64,000 nt of DNA from Hanleya hanleyi (taxonomy: Eukaryota > Mollusca > Polyplacophora > Lepidopleurida > Hanleyidae). A program made the position numbers and the translations under genes. Position 1 is the stretch's first letter. Every line of letters starts with the position of its first letter. The notes beneath the pieces were generated by a model. The model was not told the DNA's origin and did no database searches. It saw only the letters and a list, made by a program, of their open reading frames with translations. Below are positions 23,574 to 35,250 of this stretch, one piece after another. The stretch covers positions 89,660-153,659 of the forward strand of contig JAVTVY010033832.1 in the NCBI GenBank assembly GCA_036873755.1. Reading direction: 5' to 3'.

Positions 23574-24560
23574 AGCAAACGAGCAAATTAACCCTATCTA
23601 TACTGGGCGAAGTGCCCCTATATATTTTCGCTATCCATAAGGCTGGAGTGCTGAAGCTCACCAAACTATATCTTGGGGGTCAAACTTTACAAAATGTATA
23701 AACAAATCCAAGATGACCACCATAATGACGTCACAGTAACGTCATTTTGAAAGAAGAAATTCATTGGACGATTTTACGAATTTTTCATTTATGTATTTTC
23801 TTCACACAAAAAAACTACATGATAAATTAGTACATAATAATCACATTTGAAATAAAATAAATTGTGTCAACTTTTCCTCGGAAATATCACCTTTTCTGGT
23901 GCCTCACATGGTCGCCATTTTGAATTTAACCATGATCCCTTGCTTTAGGGTTATGCAAATAGCTTCAAAATGACTCCAATATGATAAACTACAAAATCAC
24001 GGAGTATCAGTTCTCAAGCTTTTGTGGTTCCGGTGAACAAAAAAAAACAACAGGTGGGCATAAAGTGCTCCCCATACCATGCCTACCCAATGTCCGGAAC
24101 GACAAAAACTTGAGTGTTGAGACTTTGTATTTTATCATATTGACGTCATTTTGAGCATATTTCGCGTAACCATCAAGCAGAGGATCATGGGTATATTCAA
24201 GAGGACGGCCATGTGGTGCACCAGAAAAGGAATGTTTTCGTCATTTTTCTTCATAATTTCTGATTTTCTGTGAGGAAAGGTGAGCAAACGCTATTTATTT
24301 TCCATCAGATTATTATTTACTAATTTATGATGTAGATTTTGCGAGGAAATTCGAAAAATCGTTCAAAAAATGCCTTTTTTGAAAATGACGTCACTGCGGC
24401 GTTTTCATGTTGGCCATATATTTTCTAGTATATCTGGTACACAGAAGTTTAGTGTGGTAAGTTCCAGACTCCTACCTCAAGAGGATAGAAAAATATTTAG
24501 GGAGTCGAATTTCCCCCGTCTCCAAGGCCTGGACTTCGCCAGGCCAGATAGAGTTAATAT
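23574..24560. repeat. Foldback element, U3 copy
   Basis: Same inverted-repeat structure as 5560-6545, including both TGACGTCA palindromes. Confidence 0.6.
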
Positions 24561-27365
24561 ACGTATAGACAATGTACAGAGGAAGGCCATCACATGGATC
24601 TTCAAAGGGACGCTCTAATGGTATGGTATTTCTATACATCAGCCACGATTGTATTGTAGATGGTCATGTGGGCGCATCTCATGAACCTGCAATTGGCATT
24701 TCAGTTATGAATCTGATATACTGAAGAAAGACTTTATATGCCAATTGAAACATTTCACGATCTCACCGATCCAATCATAATAATGACGATGAAGACAGTG
24801 CATGTGTCGTCTGTAACCCTGATTGAATTGTTGGAGCTGAAGTAGAAAAGTGGTAGAAGTGACTGGAGTCAACATTATCACAAAGACATGGTGTATTTGA
24901 TCAATTATGTAATAGGATTACACGGTATACACTATTAAATTCTCGCTTTGATCGAAACTAGCTTATCAGAGCTTTTTTATTTTCGAGCAGACTGTATCGT
25001 CTTGTATCATCGTTTTATGTGTTATTTCAATTCGCGTAAAAAATGTCTACGGCGTATTGTGTCTAATATTAACAACCGTTAGCTCTCAACTTGGTCGTTA
25101 TATACAATTGCTGCTACTTGGTTGTTGCTATTTCGTATCAAACAATTTTCTATGGGATGTTTTCTCTCTTTCGATTATGAACGCCAGACGGAACACTACT
25201 GAGATTATATCAGTTCTGAAACTTGTTTCCTCAGGCTCAGTCAGGATCGCCATGCTACACTTATTGTCCGACAATAAGCCCACTGACGTCCATCCTCGAG
25301 ATCAGAGGAAATAGAGACGAGATCTGAAGAACAGCACGCCATGGCAGTCACAATATTACACAACTGACTCCTTCCTCTCGCCTATAAGGATGGGTTGGGA
25401 CTGCCATTTATCTGTTTTTCTAATTCCCTACTTATCAATGAGACCCGTAAAGTCTACATGTCTAACCAGTTCAAGTGTGTAACCGTGCAGGTCTACGTGT
25501 CTGCATGCTTATCCAGGTCTACGTTGTAATCATAAATACTGATCAGCGATACGGATTTCATATTGGAAACATCGTAATGTCTTGCAGGCATCATTCAAGC
25601 ACAGCGGAGCCTAGGTTGTGTGTGAGTTGGAGGGGGGAACGAGGCCGAAATTCTCCAACAATTTGAGCAGAATAATATAAACATTAGACAATCGCTTTAT
25701 GTTTTCCGGAGAGAATGACAAATGTGATACCGTAACCTTTATATCAGAATGCACCAGAACACAGCGTGTTGCATCTTTAAATTCGAGAATTTTCTGAAAT
25801 GGCAGTCTACAGAACTCTTATGTCTGAAGTCCTTCAAAATAATAAGTGAAGGCTGAATCTATTGAGTTTAACATCTGGTTTTGAAAAATGGACCGGCCCA
25901 TACAATCCAAAACATTACAGTCGATCAGAGTCGGGAATACTGAATTTCGAGTGGTCGCTTCGTCTTGCAGGCGGTATAATTAATCCTAGTGGTAGACCTA
26001 ATTTTACATTTCGGACAGCGACAAACCTTCTTAGCTTCACTGTAGTATATTTGCAGTTTTAGGATTAGAACTTTGGCTTCTCTTTGGCATTTTTCCTTGG
26101 ACTATTCTTGGAGAAAATACACGAGAGAACTAATAAAAGCAGATTTTTTTTGCAGTCGGACCTAAAGACACAGGACAGACATGGTCGAAATTGGGTTTTA
26201 TCAGGAAAGGTTAGAGCATTCGATTAATCAAAGCATTGCGGTTTTAGGAGGCTCAGTTAGGATCGACATGCTGAACTAATCGTCCGGCAATAAGCCCACT
26301 GACGTCCTTCCTCGAGATCAAACGAAATAGGAAGGACATCTAACCAACAGCTTCCCCTACAAATCAGGATATTACATAACCTTCTCCTTCCTCAGGAAAA
26401 TTACCATGGGTTGTGACTGTCATTTATTTTATGGGTTCTTAATTCGCTTGCAGTTGATGAGACCCGTAAATAAGATTTCAAGTGTAAAGGATACTGACGT
26501 GTACAGGATTGCGATTGTTGATAGAAGCAGGCTGAAATATTTATTTTATCACCATAATGCCACATCAAAGTACACAAGCGATCGACCACTGTTCCTCGAC
26601 GAGCATCATGAAAGTGGCACAGAAGCACTCTAATTAGGAAATGGCATGTCTTGGAGGTGGGGAAGTACCGGCAGACTAACAAGTCACACGATCGAGCAAC
26701 ACGAGATGGTTTCCTGCGAGAGAGAAGCGGACAACAGTTTGGTGTTCCGAAAAAGAATGTGCACTCCATGAATATTGAACTGTCTCTTACATCTGACTTA
26801 AATAACATACACTAAAATATTAGCTCTTTTTGTTTTTCTCCCCGTGGACTATTCTTTGTGAAAAAACATGGTAACTAATAAAAGTAGATTTTTCACAGTC
26901 GGAACTGAAAACATACGACAGCCATGGCCGCAACTGGGTCTGATCAGGAAAGGTCAAAGCATTTGATTGAACAAACCTTTCAGGATTTAGGAGGCTCAGT
27001 TAGGATTGCTATGCTAAACTAATTGCCCAGCAATAAGTTCGCTGACGTCCCTCATCGAGATCAAACGAAATAGCGACGACAACAGCTCGCGATACAGATC
27101 ATAATATCACACAACTTTCTCCTTCCTCACGCAAGTTATCCCAACTGTTTTTTTTATGTGCTCTTATTTCACTTGCAATCGATGAGACCTGCAAATATAA
27201 TGTCAAGCGTAAATGATATTGATGTGTACATGATTGACGCGAATGTTGATAGGAAGAGTCTGAAATATTTATCTTATCGCCATAATTCCACATCGAGGTA
27301 CACAAACGATCGACCACTGTTCCTCGACGAACATCATGGAAGTGGCACAGACGCACTCTAATTAT

Positions 27366-27750
27366 GAAATTACAACGCATATAAGGGAATTGGGAAGGCG
27401 TGCCGACATACTGACAGAGCCACATGACTTCACAGTATAGTCTTCTGGTTAACCTATTCTAAAGCACATACCAAGAATCTAACGATTCGTGATATGTGCT
27501 GTACTATCTCAGGTACGCTTTTATTGTACCTGTTCATGTGGCTACTTGGATGATCTGACCACACGGCCCCTAGCACCGGCATAAGCGGTTTTAGATACAA
27601 ATCTAGAGAACTATGATGGAAATGCTCTGACAACTCGTATATTGGTAGTTGGTGAGCTGTGTCGCTGTGACAACTCGTACACTGGGGATTGGTGAGCTGT
27701 ATCGTCGTCAGATGAAAATCACGGCATTTAACACATGTAGCATATCTTGG
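27366..27750 (+). repeat. Dispersed repeat DR1, U3 copy
   Basis: Same block as 9352-9735 with slightly more substitutions than the U2 copy (for example GTGCTGTACTATCTCAGG). Confidence 0.7.
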
Positions 27751-28477
27751 AGGTGGGAAGGAGCTAGCAAACTGATCACATGATCACACAGCACGAGAGA
27801 AGAGAGAAGCGGTCAAAAGACTGGTGTTCTGATAACTCAGAAACTCCAGCTGTGATAGGTGTATTTTGGTTAAGGGGACGTGGCATCTCCTATCACAGCT
27901 CAGTGTAAAGGCAGGTTAAAATGTGTCAATTAAAGCAGGCCTTCCGCAGCGTGCTTCTGAGCAATCTTTCGCCGAAGAAAACGATTAAACGGTAGTGTCT
28001 GTTTTGATGCTAACAAAATGTGATCAAATGTGTGCAGAAAACATCGACTGATTTCCTCATTTTGGCGCCTTTTAAACATTTTGTAATAATATGACGCACG
28101 CTATTTTTATATCGTGACCTTTCTGATCACGTGAATAAACACACTCAGTTATTGGTTTACAACCGACAAGGATCAATTTCAGATGATGTGAGCATTCTGC
28201 GCATGTCCATGCCAACTGTGAGAAACACGAGATGCTCAACTGTGAGAAACACGAGGATTTTGTTGACAAAATCCGTGTTTGAAGGCAGATTCCGTCTAAG
28301 TAATGGAGTCCGTAAGTGGTTGTCGTGACTGTCTCAATTCCCCACGTCGAGTGCAATGAAAGATCTCGAGCGACTGATGTTCTATTTGTTTCTTTCCGTT
28401 TAAGTCTGTTAACGCAATTCCGGCGTAGGGGTCCGGTCCAGGAACAACAATCAATGCAAAGTAAATTAGACTCCTTA

Positions 28478-30236
28478 GGGGTCACGTCCAATTAATCGAG
28501 GCACTTTCTCGATGCCTTCGAGATGGATCGAGAAATTTCTCGGCTGAAACCGGGAGGGCAGAACCGGGACCCCTGGCGATGTCTCACGATTTGCTCCCGG
28601 TTCTATCTCGATCGAAACGTCCCGGTTTTCGAGATGGTTACGAAATTGAACGGTAATCTCGAAGGGGGTCCCGGTTTCACTATGTCCGTGTTTTGTTGCC
28701 GTTAATTTGTACTATCTATCTTCTCAGGCGGTTAGAGTTTTGCGCTGGTATCTTATTTGTATCGCCTATGTATATCGGGGCCAAAATATAATGCAGAAAA
28801 ACGGATGTTTTAAAGATTTTGTCAATGTTATTCATCGTTTAATCGATATGTCTATGCCCTGATATTTCGCGAATTTAATTGAACGAAAACTTGCATTATC
28901 TATATATAAAGTATACATATATAATTTAGGGAACTTCTCTCACATCAATAATTGATAGTTTATCTGACTAGTATCCGTTGCGGAATAAATGACACATCAA
29001 CTGGATTTGATCTGAATAATAATGGTATGGAAGCATGCATTAATTTTTGATCTATAAAATATTTTGGGATCAAACATGGATCGTTTCAATCGAAAAATGA
29101 AAGCTATGTTAAGAGTTTGACCGGTGTATTACCTAGGTGTGTAATTTGTTTTAGAATTTGGTAGTATTCATTGCAGATTCCATTTTTTTAGAATTACTGT
29201 CTTCTTATATAGTTCAAATAAAGAGATTATATCAACAACGTTTATTTCTGACATAAGCTTGTCCGGAAGTGGTTAGCGGAAATACTGGCAATCGGAAGTA
29301 GAGGTGTTGATAATTCACGCCACAGTGGGTCGGCTTGAAACAAGAAGGGAGAGGGGTTAATTTATTTGAATGAAAAAACTGAAACAGCACTGTTGGCGGG
29401 GGTTTAATAATATACTCATGTTCTATTATTTATTTCTGATTTCATGTGTCCGGGGAATTAATCAAATAATGGAATAATGGAATAATTACCGCCCAATTCA
29501 GAGGGCAATCAGGCTTTATACCAACGCTTACATACATTTAACTATAAACGATACCAGGCTTTTGTTTGTCTGAAAACTTCGATCGAGCCTTTATGTTCAA
29601 TCTTATTCTCCGGTTTACATTGAATTACCATGCCTGTGATCTTCGTAGTCTTTATTTCTGAATACGGTGAAAATCTCATACGATAAAGATATCCCATTCT
29701 GATGAACTTTCAGAGGAACATATGGAATTTTATTCTAGACTTGCATAATTTATTTCAATTCGCAGTTCCTGGACGTATCTTATAAAGTGATTCAAATTCT
29801 AAAAAACAGGTTCAAAATAAAATGTTTCTTTCTTTACATTTATACCGTTTAGAGAAATTGCGCTGTCTGAGCAAGTATGCGACTAAGATCTGTAGACGGA
29901 ATAACAAAATAATATTAAATGATTCATGTTCGGTCTAATTAATTCACTTAAATGCTTCGGTATTCGCCGAGATTAATCTCGCTGCCACAGACTATATATA
30001 TACCGAGCATAAGCCTTCCGAATGATTCAAACTTGCATTTGATAGCATCTCGATTCTATTCTCGAAGCATGTCAAGTTATTTCGAGGAGGATCGAGATGG
30101 TCTTGCGCTTCGAGAGAAAACCGGGACCAAACCGGGACAACAATCGATAGAGATAAACCGGGACCCTTCGAGACGAGATATTTATCGGTTTTACTCGTTT
30201 ATCGAGAAACCGTCTCGATCGATTGGACGTGACCCC
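28478..30236. mobile_element. Harbinger-like non-autonomous element, 1759 bp
   Basis: Ends are perfect 15 bp inverted repeats, GGGGTCACGTCCAAT and its complement, flanked by TTA at 28475-28477 and 30237-30239. U1 and U2 have the empty site CTCCTTAGCCGATG. A 3 bp TTA/TAA duplication with G-rich ends is the PIF/Harbinger signature. Both subterminal regions are packed with TCTCGA/TCGAGA and CCGGGAC/GTCCCGG words (28510-28680 and 29960-30220), while the middle is AT-rich. I find no transposase or Myb-like partner gene, so it would depend on another copy. Confidence 0.85.
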
Positions 30237-31489
30237 TTAGCCGATGTTTTCGGGCTAGTGTTCTGAATAAGAACTTGCACTCTAAAAATATTTTTTTCGA
30301 ATTTATCATGAACCGTGTCTTACATCCGACTGTGAACACAACTCATTAATTTCTATCAGATGGCTTGGCAGAGATATTACATCATGTGCAGGTAGTCGAC
30401 CATTGTTGCATCTGCTAACGTCAAATCACGTTGTAAAGCGGTATCTACAGAACATCGCAAGAATTACTCTTGATCCTTTTGATGTCGTTGAGAGGAACAT
30501 ACATATCCATATTTATAACATGTATTTAACGGAACCACATGCATAGCCGAGTATTGTAACTGGTCATGCATGTTGCAAATATGTAGGCGAATCTACACAG
30601 TTAACCATATGTAATGCCTCAATAATCAAACAATAGTCTATGAAATCCGTGAGATTTCCAACGAAAGCAGACTTGAATGCGGGTAGGATGTTGTCATCCA
30701 TTTAGTTCAGGACCATCGTTGGCCAGTCGAGTACATTCTACAGTATCGAGTGGTGAAATCTGGGAGGTTATATTCACAAATTTCACTATGGCGGTGTGAT
30801 CAAAGGATTTGCATCGCAATACATCCAGCTACACCCACATTGACTGCATGTTATCTGAATTGTTACCTACAATTGTGCAGCATGGCGCATCGTATCGGTG
30901 CTTGTTATGAGGCGGTTCCTTTAGTCCGGTGGCTTAAGGCCAGATTTTCACTTTATCGTGACAGAGTGGAATAAATCACCAAATTTGGCACACGTGTCGA
31001 CAGAGGCACCGAGAACAATATCAGAAGGGGTGCACCCGATTTCGAGGCCCAGAAGGCAATATGTGGTCCATTAGGGGCTCGCGGTCATTTTGGGCCTATA
31101 AATGGCAATTTTTATCCCAACGACTTTCAAAACATCATATATTCGCCATCCTTCGGGGTAAGAGTTTGAAAATTTCACACTAATTGTGTAGACAAAGGTT
31201 TAGCGAGAAATGCAAAATAATCCAAGATGGTCGCCATAATGACGTTACAGCTACACCAGAACCAAAATATGGCCATTTTTTGACGAATTTTCGATCCGAA
31301 ATTTGAAAAAAAAAAATCTTCTTGGTGTCAAGTATACAGTAAATATTAGAAAATAATCATATATAACTGACTCAGATGGCACGGCAGCCCCTGACTGACC
31401 TTTGCCAAACTGGGTCAAGTTGGACGAGATCCTTATATATGCAATAAATTCGTTGGGGCTATCGTAAAACGAAACCCCTGACTGGACAA

Positions 31490-32260
31490 TGCATGACTAC
31501 TAAGTGAAATGTGCCATATTAATATAGCGTTAGACTTCCATCTGCACATTTTTGAATATGTTATTCGAGATTACTGCTGCTGAACATGAAGTGGCGGCGC
31601 CAATGCGAAAGCTATGGCCTATTAAAGAGGGTCAATGCCGATTAAAGAGAATGAGCTGAGAAATAGGCAGCTAAAACGGTCGCATCCTCTGGAAATTGGA
31701 ACAGGGGCCCGGCCTCGGATGTGAAATATGTAACCGAAAATAAGCACGGATTGCTTGAGCTGGACAATATCTAATATGATCAGTATAAACAAATGAACTG
31801 ATTTATGGGATATGTTGTGCTTGAAGTTGCGGGTAATAATGTGCATGCTTTGTAACGGGCCAGATTGATCGGATAAGGAGACATCGTTGTATTAAAGAAC
31901 ATTGCTATTTCAGTCTTGTTCTGAACGATCTGTCAGTTCTCTAACGCGTAAGAATGCATGAAATGCTACCAAGATCATTGCTCGTCAAAGAATTACATGG
32001 ATACAATGTAGGGTATAGCATAAAATATCTTGTAATATCAAATTATGCGCATAACTGATAGCCGATACGAATGTATAAGCTGTGGAGGGTGCATACTTGT
32101 TGAAATGCAAGAATGCTTTGAAGGAAACCAACTGTGACGAGATGAGGAATACCTTACTGGCACACTGGCCAGTGTTATTGAGGAAATCTCTATATACTTG
32201 TCATGCGCGCTTGTATACTTTCAAGGAAGATTCAGCAAGGGACAGCGTCAGAAGAACAAC
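31490..32260 (-). pseudogene. Tyrosine recombinase remnant of a DIRS-type retrotransposon
   Basis: Minus-strand translation, across several frameshifts and stops, gives three landmarks of the DIRS/Ngaro-type recombinase in order: an N-terminal stretch SSLKVYKRA (near 32200), an AFHAFLRVREL stretch (near 31950), and HSFRIGAAT at 31590-31616, which contains the catalytic His-x-x-Arg. The family integrates a circular DNA intermediate by tyrosine recombination in place of a DDE integrase. The nucleophilic tyrosine region is too decayed to place. Neighbouring RNase H and RT remnants lie upstream on the same strand (32260-33720), giving the usual RT-RH-YR order. Confidence 0.75.
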
Positions 32261-32700
32261 AGACAGGGTATCGGGTGCGACGAGCGATTGAGTCAAGGGG
32301 TTAGAGACATCGCTTCCTGAAATTGTAACCACGAGAGTTTGTCAGAAATAAGATTGTTCCGAAATATGTTTTGATTTGAACAGAATGTCATTTCGAAGGC
32401 AGGCAACTACTAACTGACGCACTAATTTCAACCACGGTCATATTATCACAAATAAAGAGACGTTATGATTTGCTAGTTTATGGCCCCAAATTTCCACGGC
32501 AGGCACTGCTTCACCGTGATATGGGTAAGATGTGCTGGTCATTCTTGGTCTATCCACGAGGATCCGAAAACAGCCGCCAAACCCAAGGTACCAGCAGCGT
32601 CGAAATTGGATACCCAACTTGGAGAAAGGAAATTAATTTTCCGTTGAAAGACTCCAGGAATACAAACCAGGTATTAATATAGACTCTAGCTTTATTCAAG
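32260..32700 (-). pseudogene. RNase H remnant of a DIRS-type retrotransposon
   Basis: Minus-strand frames carry NTWFVFLESFNG, then DAAGTLGLAAVFGSSW (the first acidic RNase H motif in its usual setting), then VEIWGHKLANHNV and LVRQLVVACLRNDILFK followed by HISGTINLISDKLS. These match the connection and RNase H regions of DIRS-type elements as I know them. At least three frame changes and stops separate them, so it is inactive. Confidence 0.7.
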
Positions 32701-33370
32701 CGAATGTGACGGGGAGCCTGTGATACAACTTTTGTTAAGTTCTTTCAGGCAGCGGAGAAATGCCATGCCGATCACGACGACTTTTACAGGCAAAATTGTG
32801 AGAGCCAATGAGAGACTGCAGTTCCACAAGTGTTACCTTTGTGCGGCGCGAGAATTCACCCAGCATGCTTTATATTTTATGAATTTTGTCTTCTGGAGAT
32901 GATACCTTCATACTTCTGGAGTCCAGTTGAATCCCATGCATAACCATAGTAGTTGATGGGTAGTAGGTCTTAGCATGTTTGATTGGAATGCTCAAATACT
33001 CACACAAGTAAGTTAAAGTGTTGAGAGCTATAGAACAGTGGCTAGCGCCATTTGCACCGATGAACATGAAGTCGTCCGGCATGTGGATGACCTCTGATAT
33101 GCCGAATTTTGTAGCCATAACCGACTGCAGAGAACAGCTTGAGCTCTTTAATATCTTACAGGATGTAGAGCATCCCATCGAGAGGCACCGATACATAAAT
33201 GCGGGAAGCATCATCTAAATAGATTTTTGCCATCAAGCTTTAGTGACCATGTTTTTGAACTAGTGCAATCGTGATATCTAATGCCTACGTATTCAACATA
33301 TCAGGTCCTGTTGAATCGCACCGTTATTAGATAAGGCAGATTTTCCAGGGTAAGATCAATCCTGAATCAC
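32700..33370 (-). pseudogene. Reverse transcriptase remnant of a DIRS-type retrotransposon, main part
   Basis: The longest open piece (33214-32870, 114 aa) has IHMPDDFMFIG, where DIRS-type RTs have a xxDD active site, then the KTYYPSTTMVMHGIQLD block (usually KT..P...L.FLGI.LD). Downstream the frame changes to TLVELQSLIGSHNFACK, the connection segment of this family. Upstream, SLMAKIYLDDASRIY near 33235 is a decayed RT motif A (usually AKIDLKDAFR). Stops and frameshifts are frequent, so this is an old remnant. Confidence 0.75.
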
Positions 33371-33385
33371 CCTAAAAGTATTAGG

Positions 33386-33547
33386 GGGGGATTTGGTTAA
33401 ATCAAGGTTATTTCACTCATATGGTGACAGCCAGTTTTAATGATGGAGGAAGCTGGAATACAGGACGAGAACCACCTCCGGCCCGTCGGCGAGTAACTGG
33501 CAAACGTTCACACATGAAAGCCTTAGAGAGCTCGGCCATCAAGAGCC
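33386..33547 (-). mobile_element. tRNA-derived SINE inside the DIRS remnant
   Basis: A ~162 bp insertion flanked by 15 bp direct repeats CCTAAAAGTRTTAGG (33371-33385 and 33548-33562), splitting the RT coding remnant. On the minus strand it starts with a tRNA-like A-box region (GATGGCCGAGCTCTCTAAGG). It then has the domain GGTGGTTCTCGTCCTGTATT through ACCATATGAGTGAAA, also seen at 52620-52755 on the plus strand. That domain is familiar to me from mollusc tRNA-type SINEs (memory, not searched). The B box is not clear. Confidence 0.7.
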
Positions 33548-33562
33548 CCTAAAAGTGTTAGG

Positions 33563-33860
33563 TTTCTTTCTGGGGACTACGCCTAATTTTTAGCAAACCT
33601 TATTGTCAAAAAGAGGAGTTTAGAAGGGACCAGCAACTCGACGTTTCGACAATTTAGCTTCTGCGATAGCAGAGTTTTGCATAGCAGATGAACGATTACG
33701 CGAGACAGTAAAGGCATATTTTCTCGAGTGTCAAATGTCGAAACGGTTTGTGAAACTTGAAATAAGTAAATCTGCCTCAGGGTAGATACTTAGCACAGTT
33801 TTAGCCTGATTCCAGTCAGTGTTGGAAGAGTAACTCCCTTTGCCGCTGGATTTACATATG
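33563..33860 (-). pseudogene. DIRS-type RT remnant, 5' part beyond the SINE
   Basis: Minus-strand translation gives MQNSAIAEAKLSKRRVAGPF, then TPLFDNKVC and KLGVVPRKKPNTFR, the start of a DIRS-type RT. The block TFRVIQDLSYPGK resumes on the other side of the SINE near 33360, confirming that the SINE split one coding region. The region 33720-33860 only faintly continues it. Confidence 0.65.
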
Positions 33861-34510
33861 CTAATTTACATGTAAGGAGCCGGGAAGAATCCAACTGGCA
33901 ACATTTGATGTAGTTCACAACCGTGGCATGTACGATAACCTGAAGTTTCATCCCTTGAAACAGATTTGTTTTTGGTACCGATAATCAGCATTGAGGATGG
34001 GGCGCTGGTGGCCATATTGGATATGTATAGAAAAGAAAATAGCCAATAACCTTCATGCGTGCTTGATCGAGTCAATCGTAAACAGAGTTACATGTACAGA
34101 AACCTCTCAATGGATTTATAAATATATATGATACATATTAGCATATATGCAACACACATGTGTATAGCAATAATACCATTATTGGTGACGCTCTGGCGGC
34201 CATATTGGATATTCAACGGGTAATAAAGTTTCCAATTATCGTTATTATTTTCTTCTTGAGTCATTCAGGCTCGTAGCAAACCAATTTCGTGTAAAAAGGC
34301 GATTCAAGCTGTCAAATAGTCGCCAACAGGAGGTTACTGTATGTATTATGGCGGCCGTATTGAATTTATGCAAATTAAGGGCCTTCCACCTCCTGTAGAA
34401 ATGGGCACCCCTTCTGAGATCATTTCTTATGCCCAAATGAGCCTCTCTGCAAAATATGGTGCTTTATTCCAGTCGGCCACGATCTTGAACTTAAGCCACC
34501 GGACTACTTT

Positions 34511-35250
34511 GAGAATCGACAGAGAACCGCGGTGTTGGTGACGTGCATGGCGCCATGAAGGAAGTGAAAAGAACACATATTTATCATCTTAATTAAGAGG
34601 AAGTCACCTTGTAGTTGAAAGTTTTTCTTATAGATAATTGTCCATTTTTGTATACAGAACAATGGACGTCTCTCGAGAGCTTGAGATACCTGGTATGCTG
34701 ACACCATCCGAATCATTGATTTGACTGTACAACTATAAATATCAAGGTACTAGAGATGAAGTGTAGTTCCAATGAGGAATACGGAAGATTTCTGTGTATG
34801 TTTAAGCAAATGCTGCGTCCAAACTCATACCATGCGCTTTATGCGGAGAACAGTCAAAGAGAGCTAATTGAGCAGTTATTTTCCTTTTCCCTCACTGAAA
34901 GACATCGAATCTCGGAAATGGAAAAATAAGGCAGAGAAGACGGACCATATCTTGGTCTTATCGACAAAGCCTATCGGCAAAGGTTAATCAAACCATTGCG
35001 ATCGACATGCTGATCCCATTGGCGTCCTCTCTCAAGATCAGACGAAATAAAAATCGATCTGAAAGAGTAGCTCGCAGTGCTACTTAAATTATTATGCAAC
35101 TTTCTCCTTCATCTCCCCAATCAACATAAATTGTTGCTGTCATTCACTTCATTGTGACCTTTAAGTCGCGTCTAATCGGAGATACTTCGAGGCAAGGTCT
35201 GTATCATGGCGGATGCAAAGAGAAGGCAGTTAAACGGAGCATCATTCTTC
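34511..35250. repeat. Array unit U4, diverged fragment
   Basis: Matches the first ~700 bp of U1 (4258-4960) with many substitutions and small indels, then stops at the low-complexity tract. It marks the right edge of the tandem array. Confidence 0.75.

Larger units (their letters stand above)
21987..30921. repeat. Array unit U3, 8935 bp, with a private segment and a Harbinger-like insertion
   Basis: Matches U1 and U2 except for ~283 extra bases around 22415-22745 and the 1759 bp element at 28478-30236. The extra bases are probably ancestral, because part of their right edge also occurs in U4 (near 34985-35020), so U1 and U2 may share a deletion. Foldback at ~23574-24560, sub-repeats at ~26114-26654 and ~26859-27364, DR1 at 27366-27750, hairpin at 27848-27900. 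Confidence 0.8.
30922..34506. mobile_element. 3585 bp inverted-repeat element containing a DIRS-type remnant
   Basis: Perfect 17 bp ends, TAGTCCGGTGGCTTAAG and its complement, extend as imperfect inverted repeats for ~120 bp. CTT is duplicated at 30919-30921 and 34507-34509, and the array units have the empty site GGTTCCTTTGAGAATC. The middle (~31390-33860) is a decayed tyrosine-recombinase retrotransposon on the minus strand. The outer parts (30922-31390 and 33860-34506) have no gene. I cannot name the family; it shares TAGTC ends and a 3 bp duplication with the element at 14315-18254. Confidence 0.8.
1..35250. repeat. Tandem array of a ~6.9 kb non-coding unit
   Basis: The same ~6.9 kb sequence recurs head to tail: a diverged partial copy (1-4257), then three near-identical copies starting at 4258, 11150 and 21987, and a diverged fragment from 34511. 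Marker segments keep a spacing of 6892-6895 bp between the first two full copies. Larger spacings (10837, 11120, 7177, 8936) are explained by discrete insertions. Unit boundaries are arbitrary; I set them at the GAGAATCGAT motif. No reading frame in the unit shows protein-like conservation. The near identity of the middle copies means recent duplication, ongoing homogenisation, or an assembly duplication; I cannot tell these apart. Confidence 0.9.

Noticed and set aside
32470..32682. Possible homology between this frame and the 53440-53814 frame (shared words near ATACAAAYCAGG)
   Set aside because: The match is short and the 32.5 kb region is better explained as the reverse strand of a DIRS RNase H remnant.
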